Positions 1 to 12,480 are shown, counted from the first letter of the stretch. The stretch: 64,000 nucleotides of DNA from Eutreptiella sp. 'Long Island Sound 2002' (GCA_964036045.1 OZ038381.1:150988352-151052351), one strand, 5' to 3'. Translations and numbers: made by a program. Notes: generated from the letters alone by a model not told the origin.

Positions 1-2965
1 TTCACCACATGAAATTCACACTAGTCTACACGGGGGGCGGTGAATCGTTGGGGGGTGTAGACCCCTCAAGCATTCACCGCATGAGGTTTATATTAGTGTA
101 CAGAGGGTGCGGTGAATCCTTGGAGGGGTAGACCCCTCAAGTACTCACCGCATGAGGCCTAAACTGGTCTACAAGGGCTGCCGTGAATCCTTGGGGGGTG
201 TAGACCCCTCAATGATGCACCGCATGAGTCTTACACTAGTCTAGAAGGGCTTGCGGTGAATCCTTGGGGGGTGTAGACCCCTCAAGGATTCACCGCATAA
301 GGTTTGCAGCAGTCTGCAAGGGCTGTCGTGAATCCTTGGGGGCTGTAGACCCCTCCGGTATGCACCGCATGAGGTTTACATTACTCTACAAGGGTTGCTG
401 TGCATCCTTGGAGGGTGTAGACCGTGAAGTATTTACCGGATGAGGTAAACTAGTCTAGAGGGACTGCATTGAAGCATTGGGGGGTATACACTCCTCAAGG
501 ATTAAGCGCATGAGGTTTACACTGGTCGACAAGGGCTGCGGGGAATCCTTGGGGGTTGTAGACTCCTCAAGTATTCAGCGCATGATGCTTACACCAGTCT
601 ACAAAGGCGGTAGTGAATCCTTGGATGGTGTAGAAGGGCTGCGGTAAATCCTTGGATGGTGGATAACCCTCAAATATTCACCGCATGAGGCTTACACTAG
701 TCTATAAGGGCTGCGGAGAATCCTTGGATGGTGTAGGCCCCTCAAGTATTCATTGCATGAGGCTTACAGTGGTCTACGAGGGTTGCGGTGAATCCTTGGA
801 GGGTGTAGACCCCTCAACAAGTCACCACATAAGCTACTAGTCTACAAAGGCTGCAATGAATCCTTGGATGGTGTGGACCCCTCAAGTATTCACCGCATGA
901 GGCTTACACTAGTCTACAAAGGCTGCGGTGAATCCTTGGATGGTGTAGACCCCTCAAAGATTCACCGCATGAGGCTTACACTAATCTTCAGAGGCTGCGG
1001 TGAATCTTGGCGTAGCGTAGACCCCTCAAGTGCTCACCGCATGAGGTTTACACGAGTTTACAAGAGCTGCGGTGAATCCTTTGAGGGTGTAGAGCCCTCA
1101 AGTGTTCACCGCATGAGGTTTACACTAGTCTACAAAGGCTGCGGTGAATCCTTGGATGGTGTAGACCCCTCAAGTATTCACCGCATGAGGCTTACACTGG
1201 TCTACGAGGGCTGCGGTGAATCCTTGGATGGTGTAGACCCGTCAACAAGTCACCACATAAGCTACTAGTCAGCAAAGGCTGCGGTGAATCCTTGGATGGT
1301 GTGGACCCCTCAAGTATTCAGCTCATGAGTTTTACAGAGATTCTACACGGGCTGCAGTGAAACCCGGGAGGGTGTAGACCACTCAAAGATTCACCGCATG
1401 AGCTTTGCAGTGGTGTAAAAGGGCTGTGGTGAATCCTTGGAGGGTGTAGACCTCTCAAGTATTCACCGCATCAGCTTTGAACTATTCTACAAGGGCTATG
1501 GTGAATCCATGGGGGGTGTAGACCCCTAAGAGTATTCACCGCATGAGCTTTACATTAGTCTAAAAGGGCTGCGGTGAATCCTTGCGGGGTGTAGAGCGCT
1601 CAAGTATTCAGCCCCTGAGGTTCAAACTCATCTACAAGGGCTACAGTGAATCCTTGGAGGGTCTAGATCCCTCCGGTATTCACCGCATGAGCTTTACACT
1701 AGTGTAAAAGGGCTGCGGTGAATCCTTCGGGGGTGTAGACCCCTCCAGTATTCACGGCATGAGGTTTACATTAGTCTACAAGGGCTGCGGTGAATCCTTG
1801 CGGGGTGTAGACCCCTCAAGCATTCACCGCACGAGGGTTACACTAGTTTACACGGGTTGTGATGAATCGTTGGGGGGTGTAGACCACTGAAGGACGCACT
1901 GCATGAGGTCTGCACTAGGGTACAAGGGCTGCTGTGAATCCTTGGGGGGTGTCCACCTCTAAAGTATTCACCACATGAGGTTTACATTAGTGTACAGGGG
2001 CTGCGGTATATTCTTGGGGGGTGTAGACCCCTCAAGTATTCACCGCATGATATTTACAGTAGTCTAGGGGGGTTGCGGTGAATCCTTGGAGGGTGTAGAC
2101 CCCTCACGTATTCACCGCATGAGGTTTACAGTAGGCTACAAAGGCTGCGGTGCATCCTTGGGGGTGTAGACCCCTCAAGTATTCACCGCATGAGGTTTAT
2201 ACAAAGGCTGCGGGGGGCAAACATTAGTCTACAAGGGCTGCGGTGAATCCTGTTGTCGTGTAGGCCCCTCAAGTATTCACCGCATGAGGCTTACACTAGT
2301 CTACAAGGGCTGCGGTGAATCGTGGCGTAGTGTAGACCCCTCAAGTATTCACCGCATGAGGTTTACACCGGTCTACAAGGGCTGCGGTGGATCCTTGGGG
2401 GGTGTAGACCCCTCACGGATTCACCGCACGAGCTTTACACTAGTGTAAAAAGGCTGCCGTGAATGCTTGGAGGGCGTAGACCCCTTAAGTAGTCACCGCA
2501 TGAGGTTTACATTGGTCTACACGGGCTGCGCTAAATCCTTGGTGGGTGTAGACCTTGCAAGGATTCACCACATGAGGTTTACACTGGTCTACAAGGGCTG
2601 CAATGAATCCTTCGGGGTTGTAGACCCCTCAAGTATTCACCACATGAGGTTTACACTAGTGTATTCCGGCTCTGGCAAATCCTTGGGGGATGTAGACCCC
2701 TCGAGTATTCATCGCATGAAGTTTACACTAGTCTATAGGGCCTGCAGTGAACCCTTGGGGGGTGTAGACCCCGAAATTATTCACTGCAGCCCTTGCACAC
2801 TAGTGTAAACCTCATGCGGTGAATATTGGAGGGGTCTACAACCCCTCAGGATTCACCATGGCCGCTGTGGACTAGTGTAAACCCCACCATCGAACGATTC
2901 ACCGCGGCCCTTGTAGACCATTGTAAACCTAATGCCGTGAATCCTTGTGGCAAGCCACGTTGTAC
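1..2965 (+). repeat. 72-bp tandem satellite, about 40 degenerate copies
   Basis: The array enters from the left window edge. The unit is about 72 bp and contains ATTCACCGCATGAGG, TTTACACTAGTCTACAAGGG, CTGCGGTGAATCC and GGTGTAGACCCCTC. ATTCACCGCA and TGCGGTGAAT are exact inverted repeats, and GGGG..TGTAGA..CCCC is a second dyad, so each unit can form two hairpins. Copies are 10-20% divergent, with single-base indels. From about 2770 to 2960 the units run in reverse orientation. Short open frames (864-1268, 2467-2808) only reflect the unit being a multiple of 3 and are not genes. Confidence 0.93.
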
Positions 2966-3351
2966 GCCACGCCCAAATAGGTTGGAGACTACAAGAAAGC
3001 CTTTCGTAATTAACCGAGGGCAATAATAAGTCACATTGTCTGCATTACGAAAAATTGCGCTATGCCAGAGTGGGAGTGGTCCTAATGGGGCATCATGCAC
3101 GACCCCATCTATGATATAGCGTTGTGCCTGTGAAAAGCCAATTAAAGACTGGGCCACGAAACCCATAGTGGGATAAGGAATTGGACCAAGCTAGAGATAT
3201 GGGGCCGCACGTGGACGATAGACTACTCCATACCTCCCGGCCCGATGTCTAAACACAAGAGTGAGGGGGGGGGGGTCATCTAGTTATTGGAGGTTAAAAA
3301 TGGTTTTTAGCGACCTTTCTTCTTGTTCCGAGGCTCGCTAACCCCTAGGTG
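2966..3351. other. no gene seen; spacer between satellite and LINE-A
   Basis: Unique-looking sequence with a run of about a dozen G near 3267. No motif-bearing ORF or RNA gene was recognised. Confidence 0.5.
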
Positions 3352-4614
3352 TCAAAAAAAGGACATGTAAGACCCAAATTTTTGCAATTGCATACGCTCA
3401 GTCAGAGGCAGTGAAAAGGATGCATTAGGGAGGCCCTTTGTTGAGCTTCCCCCAGAGCTTTGGAGACGGCTTGGGCAACAGTGACATGTCCCTATGAGAA
3501 CCCTCAAGTATCTGACGAACAGTTTCATGGGAACCTCGGAAACATTGATGGCCTGAAGATCAGATTGCTGAAGACTGCCTTTTGTAACAACCGCACTCTT
3601 TCCTAGATTGACCTGTAGTCCCGAGAAACGCCCAAAAACTGTCATGCATCTCATGACTGAGCGGAGCGTCTCACAAAACTTGCTTGCGATAATGATGCAC
3701 AAATCGTCCATGTACATGTAGAGGAAGGCAGACGAGGGGGTTTTGAAATTGAAGAAAACGAAGGAGGCACAAAAGGAAACCAGAACTGGGGTGAAAAGCA
3801 CCTCCATTACCACCCCTTTACCGACACAAAAATGCTTTGGAGCCAAAAGGCTGGCTAATATAAATCGTACCCGAAAGGGTGGTATTTGTATGATTTGAAG
3901 CACCGCTTCAACAAAAGCGCGTGGGAGTGTTGGAAAGGCAGTGCTAAAATCAAAGCTGACTAGCAGGCCGCGCTTCACAGATTCAAAAACTCCGTTTCCA
4001 CAATTTCCATATATGATTAATCATGCGCCTGCCTTTGATGCATCCTACGTGCTTTTCTGCAAGCTAATGAGTCATCGGCTAAATTTGTAAGGAAGTACCT
4101 GTCATGAGCCATTTCTTTTTTGACATCTTGTAACGCCATGGGGCGTAGCTTAGACATAGAGGCCAGCCCAGCTGCCTTGGGAATCATGATGTGTTACCAG
4201 TCTCCCAGCCCACCGGGAGCTTCCCAACTGCAAAGGCGTGCTCACAAATACTATGCATCGAGGGCATGAAAGATGGATGGAAATGTAGAATTCTGCTCCG
4301 ATGCCATCAGGCCCTGGTGAGGCTGTACTGTGTAACCTATCCAGTGCGTCCTGCACTAGGCCCGCAAAGAGTGGTCTGTACAGTGCATAGGCCATGATCT
4401 TAGGCGGCCCAACTGGGGGTGCGTCCAAAAGGGCATTGTCAGAATTCTGACAGTGAAAATGGAGTGGTGGAAACCCATGTTTGTGGGCAGCGCGCCTTTG
4501 AGATGTAACGCAAACCCCCTCACACACATGGTGCTGGGACGCACAGCATAGAAGGTAAAAAATGGCAGGAAAATGCTGAGCATATTGCTCAGGATATTTG
4601 GGGATGCTCAGCAT
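3352..4614 (-). pseudogene. LINE-A: decayed non-LTR retrotransposon reverse transcriptase
   Basis: Minus-strand frames read in order give several reverse-transcriptase blocks. They are STASPGPDGIGAEFY (the PGPDG block, near 4290), a KLRPMALQDV-like stretch (near 4130), FDFSTAFPTL (motif A, near 3950) and LYMYMDDLCIIIA (motif C, YMDD, near 3710), followed by GLQVNLGKSAVV. The frame changes at least twice (near 4200 and 4040) and stops occur between blocks, so the copy is dead. Endonuclease and ORF1 are not visible beside it. At its 5' side it runs into a repeat shared with 12.2-13.0 kb. LINE assignment is firm; the clade is not determined. Confidence 0.85.
4395..4545 (-). repeat. inverted copy of the foldback-associated repeat
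   Basis: Read in reverse complement this segment matches two plus-strand pieces. One is 12165-12260 (AGGGGGTTTGC, then CACAAACATGGGTTTCCACC). The other is 12985-13012 (ACCCCCAGTTGGGCCGCC). It carries one copy of the palindrome TGTCAGAATTCTGACA near 4438, the family marker of the foldbacks at 11.2-12.9 kb. Confidence 0.75.
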
Positions 4615-4668
4615 TCATGCTCAGCAAATGGGACTCATATTGCAGGGTTGATCTCAGAAGTCCCAGCC

Positions 4669-4804
4669 AAAATTTCTTCCGAGCTCCCCCGGCACGGTCG
4701 GCTGGGAAGCCCATGGAACATTCCTACCGATATCGGTTGCGTTTTGGGGGGCCGATCTGGCTGCCAAAACTTCCGAGCATCTTTCCGGGGGATTTCAAAA
4801 ACTT
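4669..4804 (+). repeat. dispersed 135-bp repeat, copy 1
   Basis: Nearly identical to 10902-11037, starting AAAATTTCTTCCGAGCTCCC and ending near TTCCGAGCATCTTTCC. It contains the dyad ACCGATATCGGT. No coding sense; a short dispersed element or an end fragment of a larger one. Confidence 0.85.
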
Positions 4805-4971
4805 CCAGGCGTTTTTCCATCGGTTTTTTGTACAATGAACTACACCGTTCTTGGTTCCCAAATCCCACACCTCAGCAAAGAAACACACAAAAAGGCAAGC
4901 ATGACGGTTCACTTAACACCTCTACTGCTACCGGAATCCACTGAGATTAGACACCCTGCCCCATTGTTAGA

Positions 4972-6095
4972 GGGTGGGGGAGGGTGGGGCAGGGTTGGGA
5001 GAGGGTTGGGAGAGAGTGGGAGAGGGTTGGGAGAGGGTGGGAGAGGGTTGGGAGACAGTTGAGAGAGGGTTGGGAGAGGGTGGGAGACGGTTGGGAGAGG
5101 GTTGGGAGAGGGTGGGAGAGGGTTGGGAGAGGGTGGGAGAGGGTTGGGAGAGGGTGGGAGAGGGTTGGGAGAGGGTGGGAGAGGGTTGGGAGAGGGTGGG
5201 AGAGGGTTGGGAGAGGGTGAGAGAGGGTTGGGAGAGGGTGGGAGAGAGTGGGGGAGGGTTGGGAGAGGGTTGGGAGAGAGTGGGAGAGGGTTGGGAGAGG
5301 GTGGGAGAGGGTTGGGAGACGGTTGAGAGAGGGTTGGAAGAGGGTGGGAGGGGGTTGGGAGAGGGTTGGGAGAGGCTAGGAGAGGGTTGGGAGAGGGTGG
5401 GAGAGGGTTGGGAGAGGGTGGGAGAGGGTTGGGAGAGGGTGGGAGAGGGTTGGGAGAGGGTGGAAGAGGGTTGGGAGAGGGTTGAGAGAGGGTTGGAAGA
5501 GGGTGGGAGGGGGTTGGGAGAGGGTTGGGAGAGGGTGGGAGAGGGTTGGGAGAGGGTGGGAGAGAGTGGGAGAGGGTTGAGAGGGGGTGGGAGAGGGTTG
5601 GGAGACGGTTGAGAGAGGGTTGGAAGAGGGCGGGAGAGGGTTGGGAGAGGGTGGGAGAGAGTGGGAGAGGGTTGAGAGGGGGTGGGAGAGGGTTGGGAGA
5701 GGGTGGGAGAGGGTTGGGAGAGGGTGGGAGAGGGTTGGGTGAGGGTGGGAGAGGGTTGGGAGAGGGTGGGAGAGAGTGGGAGAGGGTGGGAGAGAGTGGG
5801 AGAGGGTTGAGAGGGGGTGGGAGAGGGTTGGGAGACGGTTGAGAGAGGGTTGGAAGAGGGCGGGAGAGGGTTGGGAGAGGGTGGGAGAGAGTGGGAGAGG
5901 GTTGAGAGGGGGTGGGAGAGGGTTGGGAGAGGGTGGGAGAGGGTTGGGAGAGGGTGGGAGAGGGTTGGGTGAGGGTGGGAGAGGGTTGGGAGAGGGTGGG
6001 AGAGAGTGGGAGAGGGTTGGGAGGGGGTGGGAAAGGGTTGGGAGGGGGTGGGAGAGGGTTTGGGAGAGGGTGGGAGAGGGTTGGCAGAGCGTTAG
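4972..6095 (+). repeat. G-rich minisatellite, 21-bp unit
   Basis: About 1.1 kb built from GGGAGAGGGTT and GGGAGAGGGTG alternating (21 bp per pair), with minor GGGAGAGAGTG and GGGAGACGGTT variants. One strand is almost purely purine plus T. Every frame is open because the unit is 7 codons; the apparent 432-codon Pro/Ser/Leu frame on the other strand is a by-product. Runs of three G every few bases could form G-quadruplexes (inference). Confidence 0.95.
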
Positions 6096-8775
6096 GAGAG
6101 AGCCCCTGGTTGTGAAAATCTGAAACAGTGGGCCCCTGTAGGGGGGGGCGGATAGTCGAGCTCACTTTGGAGCCTTCTAATTCTGTGATGGTGTGGTAAA
6201 ATTCCACAAAACAAGGTTCTGATGAAAGCTGGTGGTTGGGGCTTTACATAGGGCCCCTAGTTGTCAAAATCTGAAACAGTGGGCCCCTGTAGGGGGGCGG
6301 ATAGTCGAGCTTACTTTGGAGCCTTCTAAATCTGTGATGGTGTGGTAAAATTCCACAAAACAAGGTTGTGGTGAAAGCTGGTGGTTGGGGCTTTACATAG
6401 AGCCCCTAGTTGTAAAAATCTGACACAGTGGGCCCCTATAGGGGGGCGGATAGTCGAGCTTACTTTGGAGCCTTCTAAATGTGTGATGGTGTGGTAAAAT
6501 TCCACAAAACAAGGTTGTGGTGAAAGCTGGTGGTTGGGGCTTTACATAGAGCCCCTAGTTGTGAAAACCTGAAACAGTGGGCCCCTATAGGGGGGCGGAT
6601 AGTCGAGCTCACTTTGGAGCCTTCTAATTCTGTGATGGTGTGGTAAAGTTCCACAAAACAAAGTTGTGGTGAAAGCTGGTGGGTTGGGGCTTTACATAGA
6701 GCCCCTAGTTGTGAAAATCTGAAACAGTGGGCCCCTGTAGGGGGGCGGATAGTCGAGCTCACTTTGGACCCTTCTAAATCTGTGATGGTGTGGTAAAATT
6801 CCACAAAACAGAGTTGTGGTGAAAGCTGGTGGTTGGGGCTTTACATAGAGCCCCTAGTTGTAAAAATCTGAAACAGTGGGCCCCTATAGGGGGGAGGATA
6901 GTCGAGCTCACTTTGGAGCCTTCTAATTCTGTGATGGTGTGGTAAAATTCCACAAAACAAAGTTGTGGTGAAAGCTGGTGGTTGGGGCTTTACATAGAGC
7001 CCCTAGTTGTGAAAATCTGAAACAGTGGGCCCCTATAGGGGGGGGCGGATAGTCGAGCTCACTTTGGAGCCTTCTAATTAGGTGATGGTGTGGTAAAATT
7101 CCACAAAACAAAGTTGTGGTGAAAGCTGGTGATTGGGGATTTACATAGAGCCCCTAGTTGTAAAAATGTGAAACAGTGGGCCCCTATAGGGGGGAGGATA
7201 GTCGAGCTCACTTTGGAGCCTTCTAATTATGTGATGGTGTGGTAAAATTCCACAAAACAGAGTTGTGGTGAAAGCTGGTGGTTGGGGCTTTACATAGAGC
7301 CCCTAGTTGTAAAAATCTGACACAGTGGGCCCCTATAGGGGGGAGGATAGTCGAGCTCACTTTGGAGCCTTCTAATTATGTGATGGTGTGGTAAAATTCC
7401 ACAAAACAGAGTTGTGGTGAAAGCTGGTGGTTGGGGCTTTACATAGAGCCCCTAGTTGTAAAAATCTGAAACAGTGGGCCCCTGTAAGGGGGCGGATAGT
7501 CGAGCTCACTTTGGAGCCTTCTAATTATGTGATGGTGTCGTAAAATTCCACAAAACAAAGTTGTGGTGAAAGCTGGTGGTTGGGGCTTTACATAGAGCCC
7601 CTAGTTGTAAAAATCTGAAACAGTGGGCCCCTGTAGGGGGGCGGATAGTCGAGCTCACTTTGGAGCCTTCTAATTCTGTGATGGTGGGGTAAAATTCCAC
7701 AAAACAAAGTTGTGGTGAAAGCTGGTGGTTGGGGCTTTATATAGAGCCCCTAGTTGTAAAAATCTGAAACAGTGGGCCCCTATAGGGGGGCGGATAGTCG
7801 AGCTCACTTTGGAGCCTTCTAAATGTGTGAGGGTGTGGTAAAATTCCACAAAACAAAGTTGTGGTGAAAGCTGGTGGTTGGGGCTTTACATAGAGCCCCT
7901 AGTTGTGAAAATCTGAAACAGTGGGCCCCTGTAGGGGGGCGGATAGTCGAGCTCACTTTGGAGCCTTCTAAATCTGTGATGGTGTGGTAAAATTCCACAA
8001 AACAAAGTTGTGGTGAAAGCTGGTGGTTGGGGCTTTACATAGAGCCCCTAGTTGTAAAAATCTGAAACAGTGGGCCCCTGTAGGGGGGCGGATAGTCGAG
8101 CTCACTTTAGAGGCTTCTAAATCTGTGAGGGTGTGGTAAAATTCCACAAAACAAAGTTGTGGTGAAAGCTGCTGATTGGGGCTTTACATAGAGCCCCTAG
8201 TTGTGAAAATCTGAAACAGTGGGCCCCTGTAGGGGGGGGCGGATAGTCGAGCTCACTTTGGAGCCTTCTAATTCTGTGATGGTCTGGTAAAATTCCACAA
8301 AACAAAGTTGTGGTGAAAGCTGGTGGTTGGGGCTTTACATAGAGCCCCTAGTTGTAAAAGCCTGAAACAGTGGGCCCCTGTAGGGGGGGGGGGCGGATAG
8401 TCGAGCTCACTTTGGAGCCTTCTAACTCTGTGAGGGTGTGGTAAAATTCCACAAAACAAAGTTGTGGTGAAAGCTGGTGGTTGGGGCTTTACATAGAGCC
8501 CCTAGTTGTAAAAAAACTGAAACAGTGGGCCCCTATAGGGGGGCGGATAGTCGAGCTCACTTTGGAGCCTTCTAATTCTGTGATGGTGTGGTAAAATTCC
8601 ACAAAACAGAGCTGTGGTGAAAGCTGGTGGTTGGGGCTTTACATAGAGCCCCTAGTTGTGAAAATCTGAAACAGTGGGCCCCTGTAGGGGGGCGGATAGT
8701 CGAGCTCACTTTGGAGCCTTCTAATTCTGTGATGGTGTGGTAAAATTCCACAAAACAAAGTTGCGGTGAAAGCTG
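6096..8775 (+). repeat. 149-bp tandem satellite, about 18 copies
   Basis: The unit runs AGCCCCTAGTTGTGAAAATC, GGGCCCCTATAGGGGGGCGG, ATAGTCGAGCTCACTTTGGAG, GTGTGGTAAAATTCCAC, GGTTGGGGCTTTACATAG. Starts fall near 6250, 6400, 6549, 6700 and so on, at 149-151 bp, close to one nucleosome length. The dyad CCCCTATAGGGG lies in most units, with G-run length varying between copies. Small repeated frames inside are artefacts. Copies are more alike than those of the 72-bp array, so this array is younger or better homogenised. Confidence 0.95.
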
Positions 8776-10617
8776 GTGAAAAGCTGGGGAAAGGGAAAAC
8801 TTTGCCCCTGAGCCTCTGTTGTGAGCAAGCAGCGGCCTAGTCTTAATACTATTAGGAACTGACACTGAGCGAGTGGCAGTTGTTTATTCTTGTAAAGCAA
8901 GCAACAAGGTGTGGTTACCGCACGGTGTGAGCGAACCCGCCTGGGGGACAAGACCCTTGGTTAGGACCCCGGGGTGGTCCAAAACCCAAGGGGTTCTAAC
9001 ACCACCTACGCGCGCACAACCTGACGAGCCACCAATGTGGTGGTGTTTTGTTTACCTTGGTTTGGGCGAGTGGGCCTGTCTTCCCCCCAGGAGAAACCCT
9101 CGGCCCACGGGTTTCCTCCTTTTTACCTCTCAACAACCAAAATCAAATAACGATGGACCCCAGCTGCACAGAACTAGCCCCATTATCTGCTTTGGGGCAC
9201 AGCAACATCAAAATTGAGGTATCCGGGTCTGCGAGAACTAGCCCCTTTATCTGCTTTGGGGCACACCAATATCCAAATTCAAACATGTCCAACGTGCTCA
9301 CACAATACCTGTGTGGTTACCCTGCTTCATAATACATTCTCTGACAGCACAGCAAGGAGCAGAATGGGGTCTGAGAAACGGAAAGTTGGGGGGGGTGGGG
9401 CAACAAGCAGTGGGGCAAACACAGCATCCGTCCCGCAATTGTGCTATTTCTGCAAAGGGGGGCAGGGGCAAAAAAAAAATTGTGATTTTTTTTGCGGAAC
9501 CCATTTTTGGGAAGGGCACAAAGCCAAAAATTAATATTTTTTGCGTCTTTTTTTGCGGCAAAACAACACCTTGGACCGGGAATTAATTATTTCCACAAAT
9601 AATTAGGATTGGCACGGTAATTACACCGGAAACTGCCAACGGGAGGACGGGCCCACGGCCCTGGTAGTAACTACTTACCCAATTTACTTAATTCCACACG
9701 AGGACGGGCCCCTAGCCCTGGTTGCCCCTGGCCCTGGCCCTGCCCTAGAGGGAGCGAAAGGCGGGCGGATGGCCCCACCGCGTGGCCCTTGTTCCCGACA
9801 CATACCTGCAGAGGCGGCTGCTGGGGCAGGGGCAGGGGCATGGGTATGGGCAAGAGCATGGGCAGGAGCAGGGTATGCCTGTTACCCTAAACCTCCCTTC
9901 ACAAGACCGTGGGGGTTCACTATGGGCTGTGGGTGCCCGGTTTCCCTCATGGGTTCCGCCCCCCTAGTCTGATGTAGGGGGCGGAGCACAAGTCTGATAT
10001 TGGGGGGGGGGGGGGGGGCAAAATCCATGCACCTGTCCAAAAGGTTCCCGCCCACCTCCCATCACACCATTATGCCTGGAACTCATCATTTCAGATTGGG
10101 ACAACGACATAGGTCCATTTGCCACCTCAGAGGGCACAACATCACGTCTCAGCGTCCTGAACCTGTTTCTTTCACCCCACGGGATGTGTTTACACTGGAT
10201 TACCTCCCACGGGTAGTTAAGCCAGCACAACGCTGAGACCAGTCTGCTACAACATACCTGGTACAGATGTGAGTGGCTGGAGATCCTGATATAGCGAATG
10301 AATTCACCTTTGACCTATGCCACTCGGATGTGCCTGGGCACATTGGAATCCCAGGGGATGTACTGACACGCATGCGTGTCCTTCCAGTGCACACAGGTGA
10401 TTAGAGGGTTGAGTGACATGAGTTGAGATCCACAAAGTGTGCACTTGTCATTGGCTGACTACCAGACATGTCTATTGCAGGTGACAAAAATGTTCTGGGC
10501 ACAAGAAGGGAATACAATAGTGAGTCTACTCAAAGGGGCCAAGGTGAAAAAGCGACACACACGCAAAAAGAAAACCACAAAAGCAGGCACAAAGCTTCAC
10601 AAGACACAAAGGGCAAA
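8776..10617. other. no gene recognised; low-complexity and short duplications
   Basis: The stretch holds a 60-65 bp direct duplication (AGAACTAGCCCC..TTATCTGCTTTGGGGCACA at about 9170 and 9234). It also has A/T homopolymers near 9470-9560, a GGGGCA-type hexamer run at 9822-9870 and a run of about 16 G at 10003. Small open frames have no recognisable motifs. Confidence 0.5.
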
Positions 10618-10860
10618 CAGTCATAAGCTTGAGTACAGTGTTCTCCATGCAAGTTTGTAGGCAAAGCAGGCACCAAGGATCAAACTGCAATTGCACATGT
10701 CGAAACCAAAAGTGCAAATTCACAAAGGAGCTCAAAGGGGAAGCAGTCATAAGCTTGAGCACAGTGTTCTCCATGCAATTTTGTAGGCAAAGCAAACAAA
10801 GGGTAGACAAACATTAGCTTCAACGTACTGTTCTCCATGGCATCTTGCAGGCAAGGTAGG
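10618..10860 (+). repeat. three direct copies of a 50-bp motif
   Basis: CAGTCATAAGCTTGAGTACA followed by GTGTTCTCCATGCAA and TTGTAGGCAAAGCA occurs at about 10618, 10744 and (more diverged) 10810. Irregular spacing suggests an old local duplication. Confidence 0.75.
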
Positions 10861-10901
10861 CACCAAGCACGCAACCAAAGTTCCACTACGTTCAGGCTAA
10901 A

Positions 10902-11037
10902 AAATTTCTTCCGAGCTCCCCCGGCACGGTCGGCTGGGAAGCCCATGGAACATTCCTACCGATATCGGTTGCGTTTTGGGGGGCCGATCTGGCTGCCAAA
11001 ACTTCCGAGCATCTTTCCAAGGGTTTTCGAAAACTTC
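10902..11037 (+). repeat. dispersed 135-bp repeat, copy 2
   Basis: Same sequence and orientation as 4669-4804, including ACCGATATCGGT. Both copies diverge abruptly after GAGCATCTTTCC. It sits about 120 bp left of foldback 1. Confidence 0.85.
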
Positions 11038-11154
11038 CAAGCGACGGACCGAAGCATATCGCATGCACGTCGGTACAGATTTCCTAAAATTGCCACCGGT
11101 AACCGGACAATATTGGTCTCTCTTTCAATGTTCTGTGCTGGGCACCGGTGGTAC

Positions 11155-12180
11155 ATGTGAGGCTACATTTTGGCATCTTTTGGCCCATTTATTGTCCGGC
11201 AAAAAAAATATGAAAAAACGACTGTTTGGGGCAATGTTGACACCCAAATTGCATGGAACAGCCAGTTGCAGGCACACTGAAAAAGGCGCAGCATTGGCTA
11301 CGTGTGTGTACCAGTGTTTGCAGAGGGGTGGCAACGGCGCAGTCACGTAACTAGGGTCCGAGGGACAGTTTTAATTCTGATGGGGGAGGACTTGAAAAAA
11401 CGCTGTCAAACAGCAAAATTCTGAGAGATGTTTTTCTGCAAACCCTTGTTCCAGGACCTAACCGCCACAGGATAAAAAGGGTGCGGGTAGAGGAGGCACT
11501 TTGGACACTATGCATGAAAGGCACGGGCCGGAGCAACGGATTTGTGGCAATCCTTGTCGTATGCAGATTCACATAGCTAGGACGGCACTGCACATTACTA
11601 CCAACAGCTTGGGTTGAAGCAACACAAGGTGTCACTGTCAGAATTCTGACAGCGAATACAACTGCGGAAGGCACAGCTGGGAACATCCACTCCTTAGCCG
11701 TGCTATTCGCAAGGAACGCTGTCACAATTCTGACAGTGACACATTGTGTTGCTTCTACCCAAACTGTTTGTGGTATTGTGCATTGCTGTCCGCACGTATA
11801 AGAATCTGCATACGCGCACATGCGTTTCTCCGGCCCGTCCCTTTCATGCATAGTGTCCAACATGCATTCTCTACCCGCACCCTGTGGCGGTTAGGTCACG
11901 GGACAAGGGTTCGCAGAAAAACAGCGGTCCGGATGTTGCTGTTTGACAGTATTTTTCCCCATCCTATTTACAATCGTCCTTGGGACCCTGGTTATGTGAC
12001 TGCCCCCTTTGCCACCCTTCTACAAACACTGGTACACAGACCTGCGCTCTTTTAGTGTGCCTGCAACTGGCTGTTCCGTGCCATTTGGGTGTCAAAATCG
12101 CCTCAAACTTCCGTTTTGGCATATTTTTTGCCTGCCAACAAATGGGCCAAAAGCTCCCAAAATGTAGCCCGTGAGGGGGT
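11155..12180. mobile_element. foldback element 1 (about 1.0 kb imperfect palindrome)
   Basis: The left arm 11155-11665 is repeated in reverse complement at about 11700-12180. Matching blocks include GGCTACATTTTGG, TTTTGGCCCATTT, GACACCCAAAT, CAGCCAGTTGCAGGCACACT, GTGTACCAGTGTTTG, CTAACCGCCACAGG and GGACACTATGCATGAAAGG. Arms differ by many substitutions and small indels, so it is old. Near the centre of each arm lies CTGTCAGAATTCTGACAG (11636) or its variant (11722). There is no coding capacity. Best explained as a foldback or MITE-like DNA transposon. Confidence 0.85.
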
Positions 12181-12344
12181 TTGCATTGCATTCCAAATAT
12201 GCGCTGCCCACAAACATGGGTTTCCACCACGCCATGCATGATTGCTGTCAGAATTTTTGTCGTCATGGTTGCTGTCAGGGTTTTCGGGCTACCCCCAGAT
12301 GGTTCTGCAACACACAGTCGGAGACCATAAACAGAATGACGCAT

Positions 12345-12480
12345 TTACACTATGCACACCACACAACACACAACACACAGCATGTAACACACAATATGCA
12401 ATACAACACATGGAACACACCATATGGAACACACAACGTGCCACACATAACATGCCACACATGTCATGGAAAACACCTAG
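12345..12480 (+). repeat. ACACA/CATG-rich low-complexity tract
   Basis: Runs of CACACAACACACAACACACA and related ACATGGAACACAC phrases. A simple-sequence expansion next to foldback 2. Confidence 0.6.

Noticed and set aside
864-2808. Repeat-peptide ORFs (HRMRLTLVYKGCGES units)
   Set aside because: Satellite of 72 bp (24 codons); frames are broken by indels in neighbouring units, and there is no start or promoter logic.
4909-6207. 432-codon Pro/Leu/Ser-rich open frame
   Set aside because: Produced entirely by the 21-bp minisatellite, which is a multiple of three and lacks stops in several frames on both strands.
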